DNA of 64,000 nt from positions 248,001-312,000 of the forward strand of contig NZ_JACCBX010000005.1 of the NCBI RefSeq assembly GCF_013409995.1, read 5' to 3'. The DNA is from Neobacillus driksii (GTDB lineage: Bacteria > Bacillota > Bacilli > Bacillales > Cytobacillaceae). Position 1 is the stretch's first letter; the number at the start of each line of letters is the position of its first letter. A model generated the notes under the pieces. It saw only the letters and a program-made list of their open reading frames with translations. It did no database searches and was not told the DNA's origin. Below are positions 17,509 through 26,447 of the stretch, in pieces. The position numbers and the translations under genes were made by a program.

Positions 17509-18411
17509 TTAAGAGTTTGTTTTTTCTGTAGACTCAGAAGAATTGTCATCGGACGGTGTTCCTTCATCTGAAGGAGTTTCATCCTTTGATGGAGCTTCCT
17601 TTTTAGATGGAGCTTCTTCTTTAGAAGGAGTTTCTTCTTTTGCCGGAGCTTCTTCTTCACCAGTTGGTTCTTCTATCATTTGTTGCTTTGCGTTATCTAC
17701 TGATTTTTGTTCCGTTGTATTTGCGTCATGTAAATCACTTACTGGTTTATTGAAAAACTTAGTAGGATTCACTGCTACACCATCTTTACGGATTTCAAAA
17801 TGTACATGCGTTCCAGATTCTTCATCAAACAAGCTTTGTCCAGCCATGGCAATCACTTGTGATTGTTTAACTTTGTCGCCAACCTCAACCTTCACATCTT
17901 TAACCGATTGATATTGTGTTACAATACCTTTATCGTGTTCGATTTCAATGACATTACCTAGGGTAGCGTCTTCTTCCACTCTCGTAACGGTACCACTTAG
18001 GGCAGATACGACTTCGAATGTTTCGCCATCTTTAGATGTGAAGTCAACACCAGTATGCGGAACATACGTATTGTTGTAAAATACTAATGCTGCTTCCTGC
18101 TTTTCTTCACTTGCGTTGAAATCATAGAATTCCATTTTGACTACTGCAGTCATAGGATCTTTCACAGGCATTTTTAAGTTCTCTAAAGCTGAATTTACTT
18201 CAAGTGCCGGAGCGTCATTTTTCTTACCAGTTAGGTCTGAAGACTCGTAGCCGTACTTGTCTGTTGCGTTGTCGCTGCTTTGATACCAAAGAACTCCTGT
18301 CAGAATGATTGCTGCACTTGCAATATAAATGGCTGGAAATACCCAACGCTTCTTGAAAAAGCGTGTAACACTGGAACTTTGAGAAGATCGTTTGTTTTCT
18401 TCCTCTCTCAT
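17509..18411 (-). CDS. spoIIQ: stage II sporulation protein SpoIIQ (LytM/M23 domain)
   Basis: Forespore protein that forms the channel ring with mother-cell SpoIIIAH across the intermembrane space. 300 residues: short cytoplasmic N-terminus, one transmembrane helix (about 24-43), LytM domain (about 115-220), and a disordered acidic tail of five- to six-residue repeats (P-S-K-E-E-A type). Both LytM metal motifs are present: H119-x3-D123 and H202-x-H204. B. subtilis SpoIIQ is known to lack the first His, so this version may keep endopeptidase potential. Start chosen at M-R-E-E-E-N-K after GAGGTGAT. A weak sigma-F-like match (GTATA - 15 bp - GTTCAGAATG) lies just upstream. Confidence 0.92.
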   Translation of the reverse strand: MREEENKRSSQSSSVTRFFKKRWVFPAIYIASAAIILTGVLWYQSSDNATDKYGYESSDLTGKKNDAPALEVNSALENLKMPVKDPMTAVVKMEFYDFNASEEKQEAALVFYNNTYVPHTGVDFTSKDGETFEVVSALSGTVTRVEEDATLGNVIEIEHDKGIVTQYQSVKDVKVEVGDKVKQSQVIAMAGQSLFDEESGTHVHFEIRKDGVAVNPTKFFNKPVSDLHDANTTEQKSVDNAKQQMIEEPTGEEEAPAKEETPSKEEAPSKKEAPSKDETPSDEGTPSDDNSSESTEKTNS

Positions 18412-18531
18412 TTTCATCACCTCAGCAATCATTCTGAACAGATAAGTAGAATTATATACACTAGTGAAAAAATTTTTTCTGCTTATTTTTTGAATAACCC
18501 TATTTTTTTATGCATAAAGGAGGAAATTTTT

Positions 18532-18948
18532 TTGAAATACGTTTTACGACTGCTTCCCATTGCCTATATGGCCGCAATTTGGATTATGTCGAGCCTGCCA
18601 TCCAATCACTTCGTCGAACTTCCGGATTCAGAGATTGACCATTTTATAAAAGAATCCCTGCATTTAATAGAGTTCGCGATTTTATATGTATTGCTAGTTT
18701 TGGCCTTCCTTACCCGCGAAGGTAAGTTTAGCGCGCGTTTAAACGTGCTCTGTGCCGTGATAGCGGGTCTTTACGGACTTACAGACGAGATCCACCAATC
18801 CTTCTACGCCTACCGCTCGGCGTCCTGGTTTGACCTCGTAAAAGACGTCACAGGGATCCTAGTGTGTTTCTATTTTATTCGCGGTGCGCTGTTCAAAGGC
18901 CGGTTTATGAGGTTAGGGAAGGTGCTTGGGTTCGTGAGGAAATTGTAA
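18532..18948 (+). CDS. VanZ-like membrane protein
   Basis: 138-residue, four-helix membrane protein. VanZ-family signature: HLIEFAILYVLL in helix 2 and L-T-D-E-I-H-Q-S-F with the conserved acidic/His pair before helix 4, then a C-terminal basic tail. TTG start eight bases after GGAGG; the frame runs far upstream through the spoIIQ promoter region, which is not coding. VanZ proteins give low-level teicoplanin resistance in enterococci; most Bacillus homologues are uncharacterised and may affect the envelope. Divergent from spoIIQ. Confidence 0.85.
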   Translation: MKYVLRLLPIAYMAAIWIMSSLPSNHFVELPDSEIDHFIKESLHLIEFAILYVLLVLAFLTREGKFSARLNVLCAVIAGLYGLTDEIHQSFYAYRSASWFDLVKDVTGILVCFYFIRGALFKGRFMRLGKVLGFVRKL

Positions 18949-18952
18949 TTGT

Positions 18953-18985
18953 AGCCACTGCGGGGTTCGTGGTGGTTTTTTATTT
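18953..18985 (+). terminator. terminator of the VanZ-like gene
   Basis: CCAC / GTGG stem with 10-base loop, followed by TGGTTTTTTA. Confidence 0.5.
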
Positions 18986-19948
18986 TGTTGTCGGTTGGTG
19001 GTAAACTCGGCCTTTGAACTTCCCTGTACATGGTAGATTCATGGCCGTAATCAATTTATGAATTATTTTTCGGGATTTGATTTGGAGTAGTTTGCGTGCC
19101 TCTGCGTTCGTAATAGAAGGTTTAATGAGAAGGAAATAATCGTAAATTTTTTGGTGGTGGGCCGTTTTGGATTTCATTTTGCATACGGGGCAGGCCCATG
19201 TTCCTGCATGATATCTCATCACAGCAGAGCTACATTTTGTATCGTGGCAATGGACACCTGTTTTTAAGTCTTCGGAGGTCAGCTTGAAGTGTTGCAAAAG
19301 GTCAGGGTTATCTGGGGTATTTTTTGCTAATAGAAGTCGATTCATTTTTCTTAATTCCTTTTCCTCTACGATTTCGCTTCTATATTGTTTTTCAATTTGC
19401 TCGATTTTCTCAATCAATTGCTCGCTGTTACAAACACTTCTACTGTATTTATGGTCATAATCGATATGTATTTTGGATTTTTCATTACTATTTACAAAAA
19501 GATAAAGGATTGGAATATCGGTAAAATGGTGTTCTGCCAACCAGCGTTTTAGCTTTATCGATTGCACTTTTGCTTGGAGGATAGGATTTTTAGTCCGTTT
19601 ACCATCGATGGTTACCTGATTGAGCAGCTTGGCAAAATGCCAATCTTTTGATCTGTTTTTAACTTCTATTACGAGTATGAAACGGGGACATATAACAAGA
19701 ATATCAATTTGGAAAAAATATTTTCCTAATGGAAGACGGATATCATGATAAATCCTATAATCTTCATTTGAAACCAGGTCCAAGTAGAACATAACCGACT
19801 CTTCCCCTCGAAAACCTAACAGCCAGTTGTTATATTGAGTTAAAATTTCGTACCTTTTCCAATGATTATCCACTACACTCCTTAAAAGCGCCTCAAACTT
19901 TTCCATTCTTAATGTTGGCTTGCAATCTTTCATGATCAATTGCATCAT
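18980..19948 (-). CDS. NERD-domain protein with zinc ribbon
   Basis: 322 residues. The NERD nuclease-related domain (about 40-165) shows G-E-E near residue 49, Q-I-D in FFQIDILVICPRFILVIEVK, and the E-V-K triad member, i.e. the restriction-endonuclease-like catalytic pattern E..D..E-x-K. A C-terminal zinc ribbon follows (C-H-D-T-K-C at about 239 and C-P-V-C at about 261). The family is common in Bacillaceae; DNA processing is predicted, biology unknown. Two adjacent ATG codons; AAAGGA lies very close, so the second ATG may be used. The large 223-bp satellite begins about 80 bases upstream of its start. Confidence 0.85.
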   Translation of the reverse strand: MMQLIMKDCKPTLRMEKFEALLRSVVDNHWKRYEILTQYNNWLLGFRGEESVMFYLDLVSNEDYRIYHDIRLPLGKYFFQIDILVICPRFILVIEVKNRSKDWHFAKLLNQVTIDGKRTKNPILQAKVQSIKLKRWLAEHHFTDIPILYLFVNSNEKSKIHIDYDHKYSRSVCNSEQLIEKIEQIEKQYRSEIVEEKELRKMNRLLLAKNTPDNPDLLQHFKLTSEDLKTGVHCHDTKCSSAVMRYHAGTWACPVCKMKSKTAHHQKIYDYFLLIKPSITNAEARKLLQIKSRKIIHKLITAMNLPCTGKFKGRVYHQPTTK

Positions 19949-20025
19949 TCCTTTCTGTTTTCTAACTAATTCAGCTAATCTAGCAATGAATCCTGCTTAA
20001 ACTTGTGTCAGATTTATGAGCATTG

Positions 20026-21013
20026 GTTGGATACGTGCCTTTTTTGGAGTTACATGCCAAATTTTTTGTTTATATGCCGTTTCCTAATTTTACGTGCCAA
20101 AATTCTGTTTTACGTGCCAAACTCACTAAAAAGCCTGGCCAATGCCGGGCTCAAGTCATTGTAATTGGATTATAAACAAGTTCGAGGCGATTTCTTTACC
20201 TTGTCCATTGACCTAGGTTTAAAAATAAATGACCTTTTTTAGGAAAATCCCGGATTCGTGCCGATTCTGGAAGTTACGTGCCAAATTTTTTGTTTATGTG
20301 CCGTTTCCTAAATTCACGTGCCAAAATCCTGTTTTACGTGCCAAACTCAACAAAAAGCCTGTCGAATGCCGGGCTCAGGTCATTGTAATTGGATTATAAA
20401 CAAGTTCGAGGCGATTTCTTTACCTTGTCCATTGACCTAGGTTTGAAATAAATGACCTTTTTTAAGAAAATCCGCTTTCGTGCCGATTCTGGAATTTACG
20501 TGCCAAGTTTTTAGTTTATGTGCCGTTTTCTAATTTTACGTGCCAAAATCCTGTTTTACGTGCCAAACTCAACAAAAAGCCTGGCCAATGCCGGGCTCAA
20601 GTCATTGTAATTGGATTATAAACAAGTTCGAGGCGATTTCTTTACCTTCTCCATTGACCTAGGTCTAAAAATAAATGACCTTTTATAGGAAAATCCCGCT
20701 TTCGTGCCGATTCTGGAATTTACGTGCCAAGTTTTTAGTTTATGTGCCGTTTTCTAATTTTACGTGCCAAAATCCTGTTTTACGTGCCAAACTCAACAAA
20801 AAGCCTGGCCAATGCCGGGCTCAAGTCATTGTAACTGGATTATAAACAAGTTCGAGGCGATTTCTTTACCTTCTCCATTGACCTAGGTCTAAAAATAAAT
20901 GACCTTTTATAGGAAAATCCCGCTTTCGTGCCGATTCTGGAATTTACGTGCCAAGTTTTTAGTTTATGTGCCGTTTCCTAAATATACGTGCCATAACAAC
21001 CACTTTATGTGCC
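20026..21013 (+). repeat. 223-bp satellite: five clusters of five 20-bp-phased TTACGTGCC motifs
   Basis: Tandem array with units of 222-224 bp. Each unit holds five copies of TTTAYGTGCC(A/G). The TGCC cores fall at 20036, 20055, 20075, 20095, 20115; 20259 to 20339; 20481 to 20561; 20705 to 20785; and 20929, 20949, 20969, 20989, 21010. Spacing is exactly 20 bp in the three middle clusters. After each of the first four clusters comes AAAAA, a hairpin AGCCTGGC-CAAT-GCCGGGCT (T-run on the minus strand) and about 110 bp of conserved spacer. The third and fourth units are almost identical. No frame is open and 20 is not a multiple of three, so it is not coding. It lies between the NERD gene start and the spoIID terminator. 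Confidence 0.92.
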
Positions 21014-21030
21014 TGCCTACCCGCCCACCC

Positions 21031-21062
21031 AAACAAAAAAGCCAGCCCCAAGGCCTGACTTC
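21031..21062 (-). terminator. spoIID terminator
   Basis: Minus-strand AGTCAGGCC-TTGG-GGCTGGCT followed by TTTTT. Confidence 0.7.
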
Positions 21063-21071
21063 TCCACAAAC

Positions 21072-22106
21072 TTATTTCTGCGCCGTAATCGTCGCCAGCA
21101 TGCTATCCGCCGAGGTCACTTCAACTCCCTGGTAGTAGTGCTTCACGATCTCTTGATAGTCCTTCCCATCCGCAGCCATGCCGTTTGCACCGTACTGGCT
21201 CATACCGACGCCGTGTCCGAAGCCGCGGGTGGTAATCACAATGCTGTTTCCTTTCCGTTCCCAATCAAAATCGGATGACCGTAAATCCAATTTTTCACGA
21301 ATTTCTTTTCCGGTCAGGACCTTGCCGCTGAAATCGACTTTCGCGACCCGTTTGCCGGCAGTTCGCTCAACAATTTTTCCGATTGTCCCGCTTGCTCCCA
21401 CCTTGACGCCAAGTGCCGCTTCGAATTGTTTGACGGTGACTTCCTTAACAGAATTGAATTTCGGAGATTTTTTGTCCCATGGGCTTGATACGCTGCGCAA
21501 GTATGGCATTTCATTATTCCAGTAATCCTCAGAGTTTTCCGTATAGCCATTACTAGTCGAGAAGAAGGAGGCGTCGATCGCTTGACCGTCATAGGTTAAG
21601 ATTTGACCGCTTGTAGCGCGGACAGCTGAACGGATCTTGGCATAATTCGATTCAAATTCCATTCCCCAGTTAGTTCTCATTTCCGCTTCGCTAAGGTACA
21701 CCTGATGGAGCTGGGTGTCCGTTACCTGTGCACCTTCAGGAACATCGACATTGTCTTTGCTGAGCATTTTTTTAACGATATAAGTCCTCGCTGTCAGAGC
21801 TTGAGCCTTCAAGGCTTCCTCCTTGAACTCAACCGGCATTTCAGCTGCAACCACCCCAACAAGATAGTCTTCTAGTGGAACGTTATCGATTTGTCCTTTA
21901 GTGGAGCGGTAGACTGCTACTTCTACTGCAGCGTCTGCTGTCGAATTGTTTGCAGTTTCGTTATTTGGGGCTTTGTCGGATAGGTCTTCACCTAATTTGC
22001 CGCTGACCTTCCCATCTCCAAATGGCAACACTAGAATCGCCGGAATGAGCAGGGTGAGGGCAAATAAGAATGACGCTAGTAGGATGAGTGGTTTGAATTT
22101 TTTCAT
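21072..22106 (-). CDS. spoIID: stage II sporulation protein SpoIID
   Basis: Membrane-anchored lytic transglycosylase of the DMP complex (SpoIID/M/P) that drives engulfment. 344 residues from M-K-K-F-K-P with GGAGG seven bases upstream; about 40 extra codons in the frame are rejected. One N-terminal transmembrane helix (about 7-28), then the SpoIID domain with catalytic Glu89 in V-V-A-A-E-M-P and the C-terminal GFGHGVGMSQYGANGMA signature. Preceded by a sigma-E promoter, as expected for a mother-cell gene, and downstream of murAA as in B. subtilis. Confidence 0.96.
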   Translation of the reverse strand: MKKFKPLILLASFLFALTLLIPAILVLPFGDGKVSGKLGEDLSDKAPNNETANNSTADAAVEVAVYRSTKGQIDNVPLEDYLVGVVAAEMPVEFKEEALKAQALTARTYIVKKMLSKDNVDVPEGAQVTDTQLHQVYLSEAEMRTNWGMEFESNYAKIRSAVRATSGQILTYDGQAIDASFFSTSNGYTENSEDYWNNEMPYLRSVSSPWDKKSPKFNSVKEVTVKQFEAALGVKVGASGTIGKIVERTAGKRVAKVDFSGKVLTGKEIREKLDLRSSDFDWERKGNSIVITTRGFGHGVGMSQYGANGMAADGKDYQEIVKHYYQGVEVTSADSMLATITAQK

Positions 22107-22163
22107 GTAGGAGCCTCCAATTATGAAATTTGCGCACCCCAACCTGGGCTGCTTTCTCATTCC

Positions 22164-22193
22164 ATCATATGGAGGCGGACAAGCATTTATGAC
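22164..22193 (-). promoter_or_regulatory. sigma-E promoter of spoIID
   Basis: Minus strand GTCATAAA - 14 bp - CATATGAT, close to the sigma-E consensus (-35 ATATT type, -10 CATACAAT, 14-bp spacing), placed about 60 bases before the spoIID start. Confidence 0.6.
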
Positions 22194-22238
22194 TAAAAAA
22201 AGATGACTGAATTTTCTAACAAACACATATAAATATAA

Positions 22239-22266
22239 TAAAACCGAAGAGGTATTCTCTTCGGCT
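22239..22266 (-). terminator. murAA terminator
   Basis: Minus-strand CCGAAGAG-AATAC-CTCTTCGG then TTTTATT. Confidence 0.85.
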
Positions 22267-22273
22267 CATAATT

Positions 22274-23584
22274 TTAAGCATTTAAATCTGTAATATAACT
22301 TTTTACTTCAGGAAAAACTTCCTCTGCTTCCTTCACGCGTTCAATATCAGCGCCTAATGAAGCTAATTTTCCATGGAAGTTTACGTAACCACGGTCTAAA
22401 TGTTTTAATTCCGTTACGCGTGTATTACCTTCAGAAACTAACCCAGTTAAAATCAAAGCAGCTGCTGCACGAAGATCGGTTGAAGTAACTTCTGCACCTT
22501 GTAAGTTAGAAGGTCCGTTTAGAATAACAGAACGTCCTTCAATCTTAATATCGGCATTCATCCGGCGGAATTCCTCAACATGCATGAAGCGGTTTTCGAA
22601 AACCGTTTCTGTAATCATCGATGTGCCTTCTGCACGAAGCAGGAGCGCCATCATTTGTGATTGCATATCCGTTGGGAAGCCAGGATGCGGCATTGTTTTA
22701 ATATCCACAGCTTTAAGTTTTTCAGGACCGATGACGCGGACGCCATCACCTTCTTCAATAATCGTAACGCCCATTTCTTCCATTTTTGCAATTAAAGAAG
22801 AAAGGTGTTCCGGAACTGCACCTTGTACCAATACATTTCCGCCTGTAATCGCACTAGCAACCATAAAGGTTCCTGCTTCGATACGGTCAGGAATGATGTT
22901 GTGGTCAGCACCAAACAGTATATCCACACCTTCAATACGAAGAGTGCCCGTGCCTGCGCCTCGGACATTTGCCCCCATTTTATTCAAGAAGTTCGCTAGG
23001 TCCACGATTTCAGGTTCCTTTGCTACGTTCTCTATGATAGTTGTTCCCTTAGCTAACGTTGCCGCCATCATAATATTTTCGGTTGCACCGACACTTGGGA
23101 AATCCAAGTAAATCTTTGCTCCCTTTAAGCGGCCGTCAACCTCTGCTTCGATAAATCCATTGCCAACCTTAACCTTTGCGCCCATTGCTTCAAAACCTTT
23201 AAGATGCTGGTCAATCGGTCTAGAACCAATCGCACATCCGCCTGGCAGTGCAACACGTGCACGGCCATTGCGCGCTAATAGTGAACCCATCACGAGGACA
23301 GATGCACGCATTTTACGAACATATTCAAACGGCGCTTCTTCTTTCAACACTCTAGATGCATCAACGACAACTGTATTATTGTCAAAGGCAACCTCTGCAT
23401 TCAAGTTGCGCAATACTTCATTAATTGTGTATACATCGGAGAGTGTAGGTACATCACGAATTACACTTTTTCCGTCACTTGCTAATAATGTGGCAGCGAG
23501 TACAGGCAGGACCGCATTTTTTGCACCTTCTACTTTTACGGTTCCATTTAGCCTTTGTCCGCCGCGGACGATGATCTTTTCCAA
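22274..23584 (-). CDS. murAA: UDP-GlcNAc 1-carboxyvinyltransferase MurAA
   Basis: First committed step of peptidoglycan synthesis: transfers enolpyruvate from PEP to UDP-GlcNAc. 436 residues, the usual length. N-terminal [11 protein letters not shown], and the PEP/fosfomycin-binding Cys117 in [11 protein letters not shown], so fosfomycin sensitivity is expected on this ground alone. TTG start with GGAGGGG seven bases upstream. Lies between ywmB and spoIID as in B. subtilis, which favours murAA over the paralogue murAB. Confidence 0.95.
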   Translation of the reverse strand: MEKIIVRGGQRLNGTVKVEGAKNAVLPVLAATLLASDGKSVIRDVPTLSDVYTINEVLRNLNAEVAFDNNTVVVDASRVLKEEAPFEYVRKMRASVLVMGSLLARNGRARVALPGGCAIGSRPIDQHLKGFEAMGAKVKVGNGFIEAEVDGRLKGAKIYLDFPSVGATENIMMAATLAKGTTIIENVAKEPEIVDLANFLNKMGANVRGAGTGTLRIEGVDILFGADHNIIPDRIEAGTFMVASAITGGNVLVQGAVPEHLSSLIAKMEEMGVTIIEEGDGVRVIGPEKLKAVDIKTMPHPGFPTDMQSQMMALLLRAEGTSMITETVFENRFMHVEEFRRMNADIKIEGRSVILNGPSNLQGAEVTSTDLRAAAALILTGLVSEGNTRVTELKHLDRGYVNFHGKLASLGADIERVKEAEEVFPEVKSYITDLNA

Positions 23585-23616
23585 GAGTATTCCCCTCCGC
23601 GTCCATTTTCTCTATA

Positions 23617-24363
23617 TTAATATTCAATCGTAATGATTGGTGTGCCAACTACAATGGTAGTCTTTTTGCCCAATCCTTCGGAGCGTATCCCAATTTGTAA
23701 ATTCATGTGCCGCGCTATGGAGTCTGAAAACATTGGCGAGTTCGCCGATACAGACATGAAATTATCCTCTTTTAACGCTTCGATTTCTTTTGCATTAAAA
23801 ATTTCCATTAAATCACTTGCGATTGTCGGAACAGCTTTATCCATCTTATCATTGATGCTGCCCTTCATACCAGAGAAAACTGTTGGATTTTCTCGAAATA
23901 TGTCTGAAAGCCTTTTTTTGACTTGATCCTTCGTGAAAAAGGACTCCATCTCCTTATTCCACTCGTTACCGCTGACCCTATATACTATATACGCATTAAC
24001 AGGTTGTTTTGTGTGGGTGGCCATAATTTGAAGCATTTCTGTGTGGTGTGTAGAAGTTGGAGATACTGCTGTTACTTCCCATTTGTCGCTGGTCTCATTT
24101 GTAGACCAATCCCAATCAGGAAACTTTTGCTGAAGCTCCTTAACATATTCCTGCACTTCTTTCTCTGTAGTCAGGTCAACCAAATGCTCCCGTGCATAAA
24201 ACGACCATTCTTCGAGCAAAATATCTTCTGTTTGAAAAGCGTCAGCTATTTTTACCAAATCCGGCTCACTGCCCGCAGCCGCCAACCGACTGCCAAGCAC
24301 CGCTATCAAACCAACCATCATCATTAAACTTATGCTAAAAAGTACCTTTGTTTTTCTCTTCAT
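23617..24363 (-). CDS. ywmB: YwmB-like exported protein
   Basis: 248 residues: N-terminal signal or anchor helix (M-K-R-K-T-K-V-L-F...), then an alpha/beta domain with two related halves, the YwmB fold that resembles TATA-box-binding protein. No catalytic residues are known. Start set at the ATG after GGGGGAG; about 45 upstream codons in the same frame lack a ribosome binding site. Conserved partner of murAA and spoIID in the atp-distal segment; role unproven. Confidence 0.88.
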   Translation of the reverse strand: MKRKTKVLFSISLMMMVGLIAVLGSRLAAAGSEPDLVKIADAFQTEDILLEEWSFYAREHLVDLTTEKEVQEYVKELQQKFPDWDWSTNETSDKWEVTAVSPTSTHHTEMLQIMATHTKQPVNAYIVYRVSGNEWNKEMESFFTKDQVKKRLSDIFRENPTVFSGMKGSINDKMDKAVPTIASDLMEIFNAKEIEALKEDNFMSVSANSPMFSDSIARHMNLQIGIRSEGLGKKTTIVVGTPIITIEY

Positions 24364-24656
24364 CTCTACTCTCCCCCTTACTACCATTGTTACCAAGGGG
24401 AGGGATAGCATACTTGGGAAATGTCGACACTTTTGGACAAGCTTTTTGAAGCAGAAGATTTTTTTAAAAAACTCAATTCCTGCGTCAGATAGGTTCAAGT
24501 TTTTGCATTTCGTTACTCTCGTGAAGTCATTTTAATTTGCTTAACTATTTATCCATCTATTTTCTAAGTTGTTAACTTTTTCTTGAAGATTGCACTTTTT
24601 TTCACACAAAGAGAATTGTACTCAATTTTTGTTAAAAAAGATACATGTACGAAGAC

Positions 24657-24911
24657 CTAAATTTTTACCAGTTGTATGTATTGTAAAATTAATGGCAGCT
24701 GTCTTGACCATGAAAGATAGTCTAGGAAAAAATTACTAACCGAAGATCCAATGAAAATTGCCAATAATATATACAGTAATCGCGCCTGGAAAACATGATT
24801 CGGTTTCAGCAGCTTATCTAAGCGAATCGACTGCAGCGCCCACCACGCCAACGCAATAAACACCAGATGCGAAAAAATACTTAACAACGCAACTTGTCCA
24901 AAATTCTCCAT
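24657..24911 (-). CDS. ywzB: YwzB, DUF1146 membrane protein
   Basis: 84 residues with two hydrophobic segments; conserved LAWWALQSIRLDKLL between them identifies DUF1146. AAAGGAGGGG before the second of two tandem start codons (ATG). In relatives ywzB borders the atp operon or complex I; here a REP-like repeat and the stress island lie on that side, so synteny breaks at this gene. Confidence 0.88.
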   Translation of the reverse strand: MENFGQVALLSIFSHLVFIALAWWALQSIRLDKLLKPNHVFQARLLYILLAIFIGSSVSNFFLDYLSWSRQLPLILQYIQLVKI

Positions 24912-24943
24912 CAAACCCCTCCTTTAGGATCGGTGCCTTCTTC

Positions 24944-25005
24944 GGTGCCTGTCACCATTTATGCAAAAAAACGCCTTTATGCATAAATTGGTGCATACCA
25001 TACTG
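24944..25005. repeat. REP-like element: head plus hairpin
   Basis: GGTGCCTGTCACC, then CACCATTTATGC pairs with GCATAAATTGGTG (one bulged base) around an A-rich loop. Marks the junction between the core block and the stress island. Confidence 0.7.
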
Positions 25006-25056
25006 ACGGATGAAGTCCCTAAAAGTTTCGTTCTTATTATAGCAAATTTTTAACGC

Positions 25057-25110
25057 ATTAACTGCCTAAACACTGCTTGTGTGTGTGCAATCAGTGTTTA
25101 GGCAGTTAAT
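25057..25110. repeat. perfect 19-bp inverted repeat
   Basis: ATTAACTGCCTAAACACTG and its exact complement, separated by 16 bases. It starts 16 bases behind the stop of the 59-aa gene on the minus strand, so it may end that transcript, although no clean T-run follows. Confidence 0.85.
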
Positions 25111-25125
25111 AAGTATATGAAACGT

Positions 25126-25305
25126 TTAAATTCCATTCCAAATCCTGCTGATTCTTAACGGAACGTAAACTCTGTCCCCTTGGATCTCCTTATGAATGAT
25201 TGGATTTTTAAAGTATTGCATGAATGACTGGCTGTCGCTGTTTTTATGTCTGGCTCGTTTCCGCATACCTTTTAATTTCTCAACACACTGATTCGATTTT
25301 TTCAT
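25126..25305 (-). CDS. small basic protein (59 aa)
   Basis: Short gene with a strong ribosome binding site (GAGGTGAG, six bases before ATG). The product is basic and soluble: M-K-K-S-N-Q-C-V-E-K-L-K-G, then FMQYFKNPIIHKEI, ending P-L-R-I-S-R-I-W-N-G-I. It lies 36 bases behind the YflT-like gene on the same strand and is probably co-transcribed from its sigma-B-type promoter. No family recognised. Confidence 0.7.
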   Translation of the reverse strand: MKKSNQCVEKLKGMRKRARHKNSDSQSFMQYFKNPIIHKEIQGDRVYVPLRISRIWNGI

Positions 25306-25341
25306 GATTATCTCACCTCATTATTTTTATAGTTACAAGAT

Positions 25342-25668
25342 TTAAGCCAATGCAGTTGCAACAACAACGACTTTTCCATCATCCATTTGTTCTTCACACC
25401 GCTCCGCTGCTGCTTTAGATAACCCTAGTGACTCTAACTTTTTACGAAGTTCATCCCCTCGCGAACGAAATATGTTGGTAATTGATTCAAAAAATCCCTG
25501 CTCCCCAACACCTACAGCGCTTATGTTCAGTGCATCTGTGAGATGTTCAGACCGATTTTCGTCATGTGCGAATAAATAAATTTGATCCTTTGTAAAACCC
25601 TCCATCATGAAATGAGCGATTTCCCTTTTAGCCTCGAGTCCATTTTCTACAATTTTTACATTTTCCAT
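25342..25668 (-). CDS. YflT-like general stress protein
   Basis: 108 residues, soluble. N-terminal V-K-I-V-E-N-G-L-E-A, then GFTKDQIYLFAHDENRSEHL, is the pattern of the heat-induced YflT domain (general stress 17M family). Met-less C-terminus ends KVVVVATALA. GAGGAGG seven bases before the ATG. A sigma-B-like promoter lies upstream, and the 59-aa gene follows. A second YflT-like protein occurs at the other end of the island. Confidence 0.8.
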   Translation of the reverse strand: MENVKIVENGLEAKREIAHFMMEGFTKDQIYLFAHDENRSEHLTDALNISAVGVGEQGFFESITNIFRSRGDELRKKLESLGLSKAAAERCEEQMDDGKVVVVATALA

Positions 25669-25724
25669 ATTTATTCCTCCTCATTCGTGATATCCCAGCT
25701 GATGTGTCAGCTTGTACCCGTTAT

Positions 25725-25750
25725 ATATCCGCATCTTTCCTCAACCAAAC
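25725..25750 (-). promoter_or_regulatory. sigma-B promoter (YflT-like / 59-aa unit)
   Basis: GTTTGG - 14 bp - GGATAT on the minus strand; two departures from consensus. Confidence 0.45.
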
Positions 25751-25765
25751 CAATTTTTTAAAAAA

Positions 25766-25791
25766 GTTTGAATTAAGAGATATCAGGGTAC
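25766..25791 (+). promoter_or_regulatory. sigma-B promoter (IDEAL gene)
   Basis: GTTTGA - 14 bp - GGGTAC, about 40 bases before the start codon; divergent from the previous promoter. Confidence 0.65.
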
Positions 25792-25832
25792 TTAACTTTT
25801 AGTTATTTAAAAAGGATTTTGGGAGGAATAAG

Positions 25833-26042
25833 ATGAGGAAAAAGGCAGAGTTAATTACAAAGATTAGTTTGTTAAAACAAAAAATTGATCAGTGTCTGGA
25901 TGACAGAGACCGGGAAGGATTTATTCAATTATCTTACGAATTAAAGGTTTGCCAGCGATATCTGGGAACGCTTATGAGCAACCCTCAAAACAGATTAAAG
26001 GGACAACTCGAACAAAATCGTGATAAGTTTTTCCATTTTTAA
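25833..26042 (+). CDS. small IDEAL-type protein
   Basis: 69 residues. The segment KIDQCLDDRDREGFIQLSYE (about 17-36) fits the IDEAL motif (I-D-x-A-L-D-x-x-D-x-x-x-F) found at the C-terminus of YpiB-like and other small Firmicute proteins. Otherwise helical and charged, with no membrane segment. Good ribosome binding site GGGAGG; sigma-B promoter upstream. Function unknown. Confidence 0.6.
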   Translation: MRKKAELITKISLLKQKIDQCLDDRDREGFIQLSYELKVCQRYLGTLMSNPQNRLKGQLEQNRDKFFHF

Positions 26043-26067
26043 GTTTAGCTGCTGAAATTAGGGGTAT
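26043..26067 (+). promoter_or_regulatory. sigma-B promoter (GlsB-like gene)
   Basis: GTTTAG - 13 bp - GGGTAT, near-perfect consensus. Confidence 0.8.
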
Positions 26068-26109
26068 TTAACAACCAAGCTCAATGAAAAATAGAAAGGA
26101 GAGATTTTC

Positions 26110-26361
26110 ATGGGATTTATTTGGTCATTACTTATTGGAGGAATTATCGGTTGGTTAGCAGGTTTGATTCTGGGGCGTGATGTTCCGGGCGGTGTGATTG
26201 GAAATATCATTGCAGGGTTTATCGGGGCCTGGATTGGTTCTATGTTAGGTGGATGGGGACCTGTCATTGGAGGATTTTACATCTTACCAGCCCTCCTCGG
26301 TGCCATTGTCTTTGTACTAATCCTGAGCGTTGTGTTACGAATGATCAGAAAAAAAGCATAA
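26110..26361 (+). CDS. GlsB/YeaQ/YmgE-family stress membrane protein
   Basis: 83-residue, very hydrophobic protein with three glycine-rich helices. The motif G-G-I-I-G-W-L-A-G-L-I-L-G-R followed by G-N-I-I-A-G-F-I-G-A is diagnostic of the transglycosylase-associated / GlsB family, induced by general stress in many bacteria; molecular role unknown. AAAGGAGAG before the ATG, own sigma-B promoter and terminator. Confidence 0.9.
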   Translation: MGFIWSLLIGGIIGWLAGLILGRDVPGGVIGNIIAGFIGAWIGSMLGGWGPVIGGFYILPALLGAIVFVLILSVVLRMIRKKA

Positions 26362-26372
26362 TAGAAAATGAA

Positions 26373-26406
26373 GAGAAGACTGCAAATGCTGCAGTCTTCT
26401 TTTTTA
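26373..26406 (+). terminator. terminator of the GlsB-like gene
   Basis: AGAAGACTGCA / TGCAGTCTTCT with a 5-base loop and T-run. Confidence 0.9.
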
Positions 26407-26447
26407 CTGTTTAGAATCAGCTAGTGAGGATTATCAAAAATTGGTGG

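Noticed and set aside
18280..18531. Upstream extension of the VanZ-like gene
   Set aside because: Overlaps the spoIIQ 5' end and promoter on the other strand; the TTG after GGAGG gives the conserved family length.
20899..21278. Plus-strand frames at the end of the 223-bp satellite
   Set aside because: They run from repeat DNA into the antisense of spoIID; no start signals.
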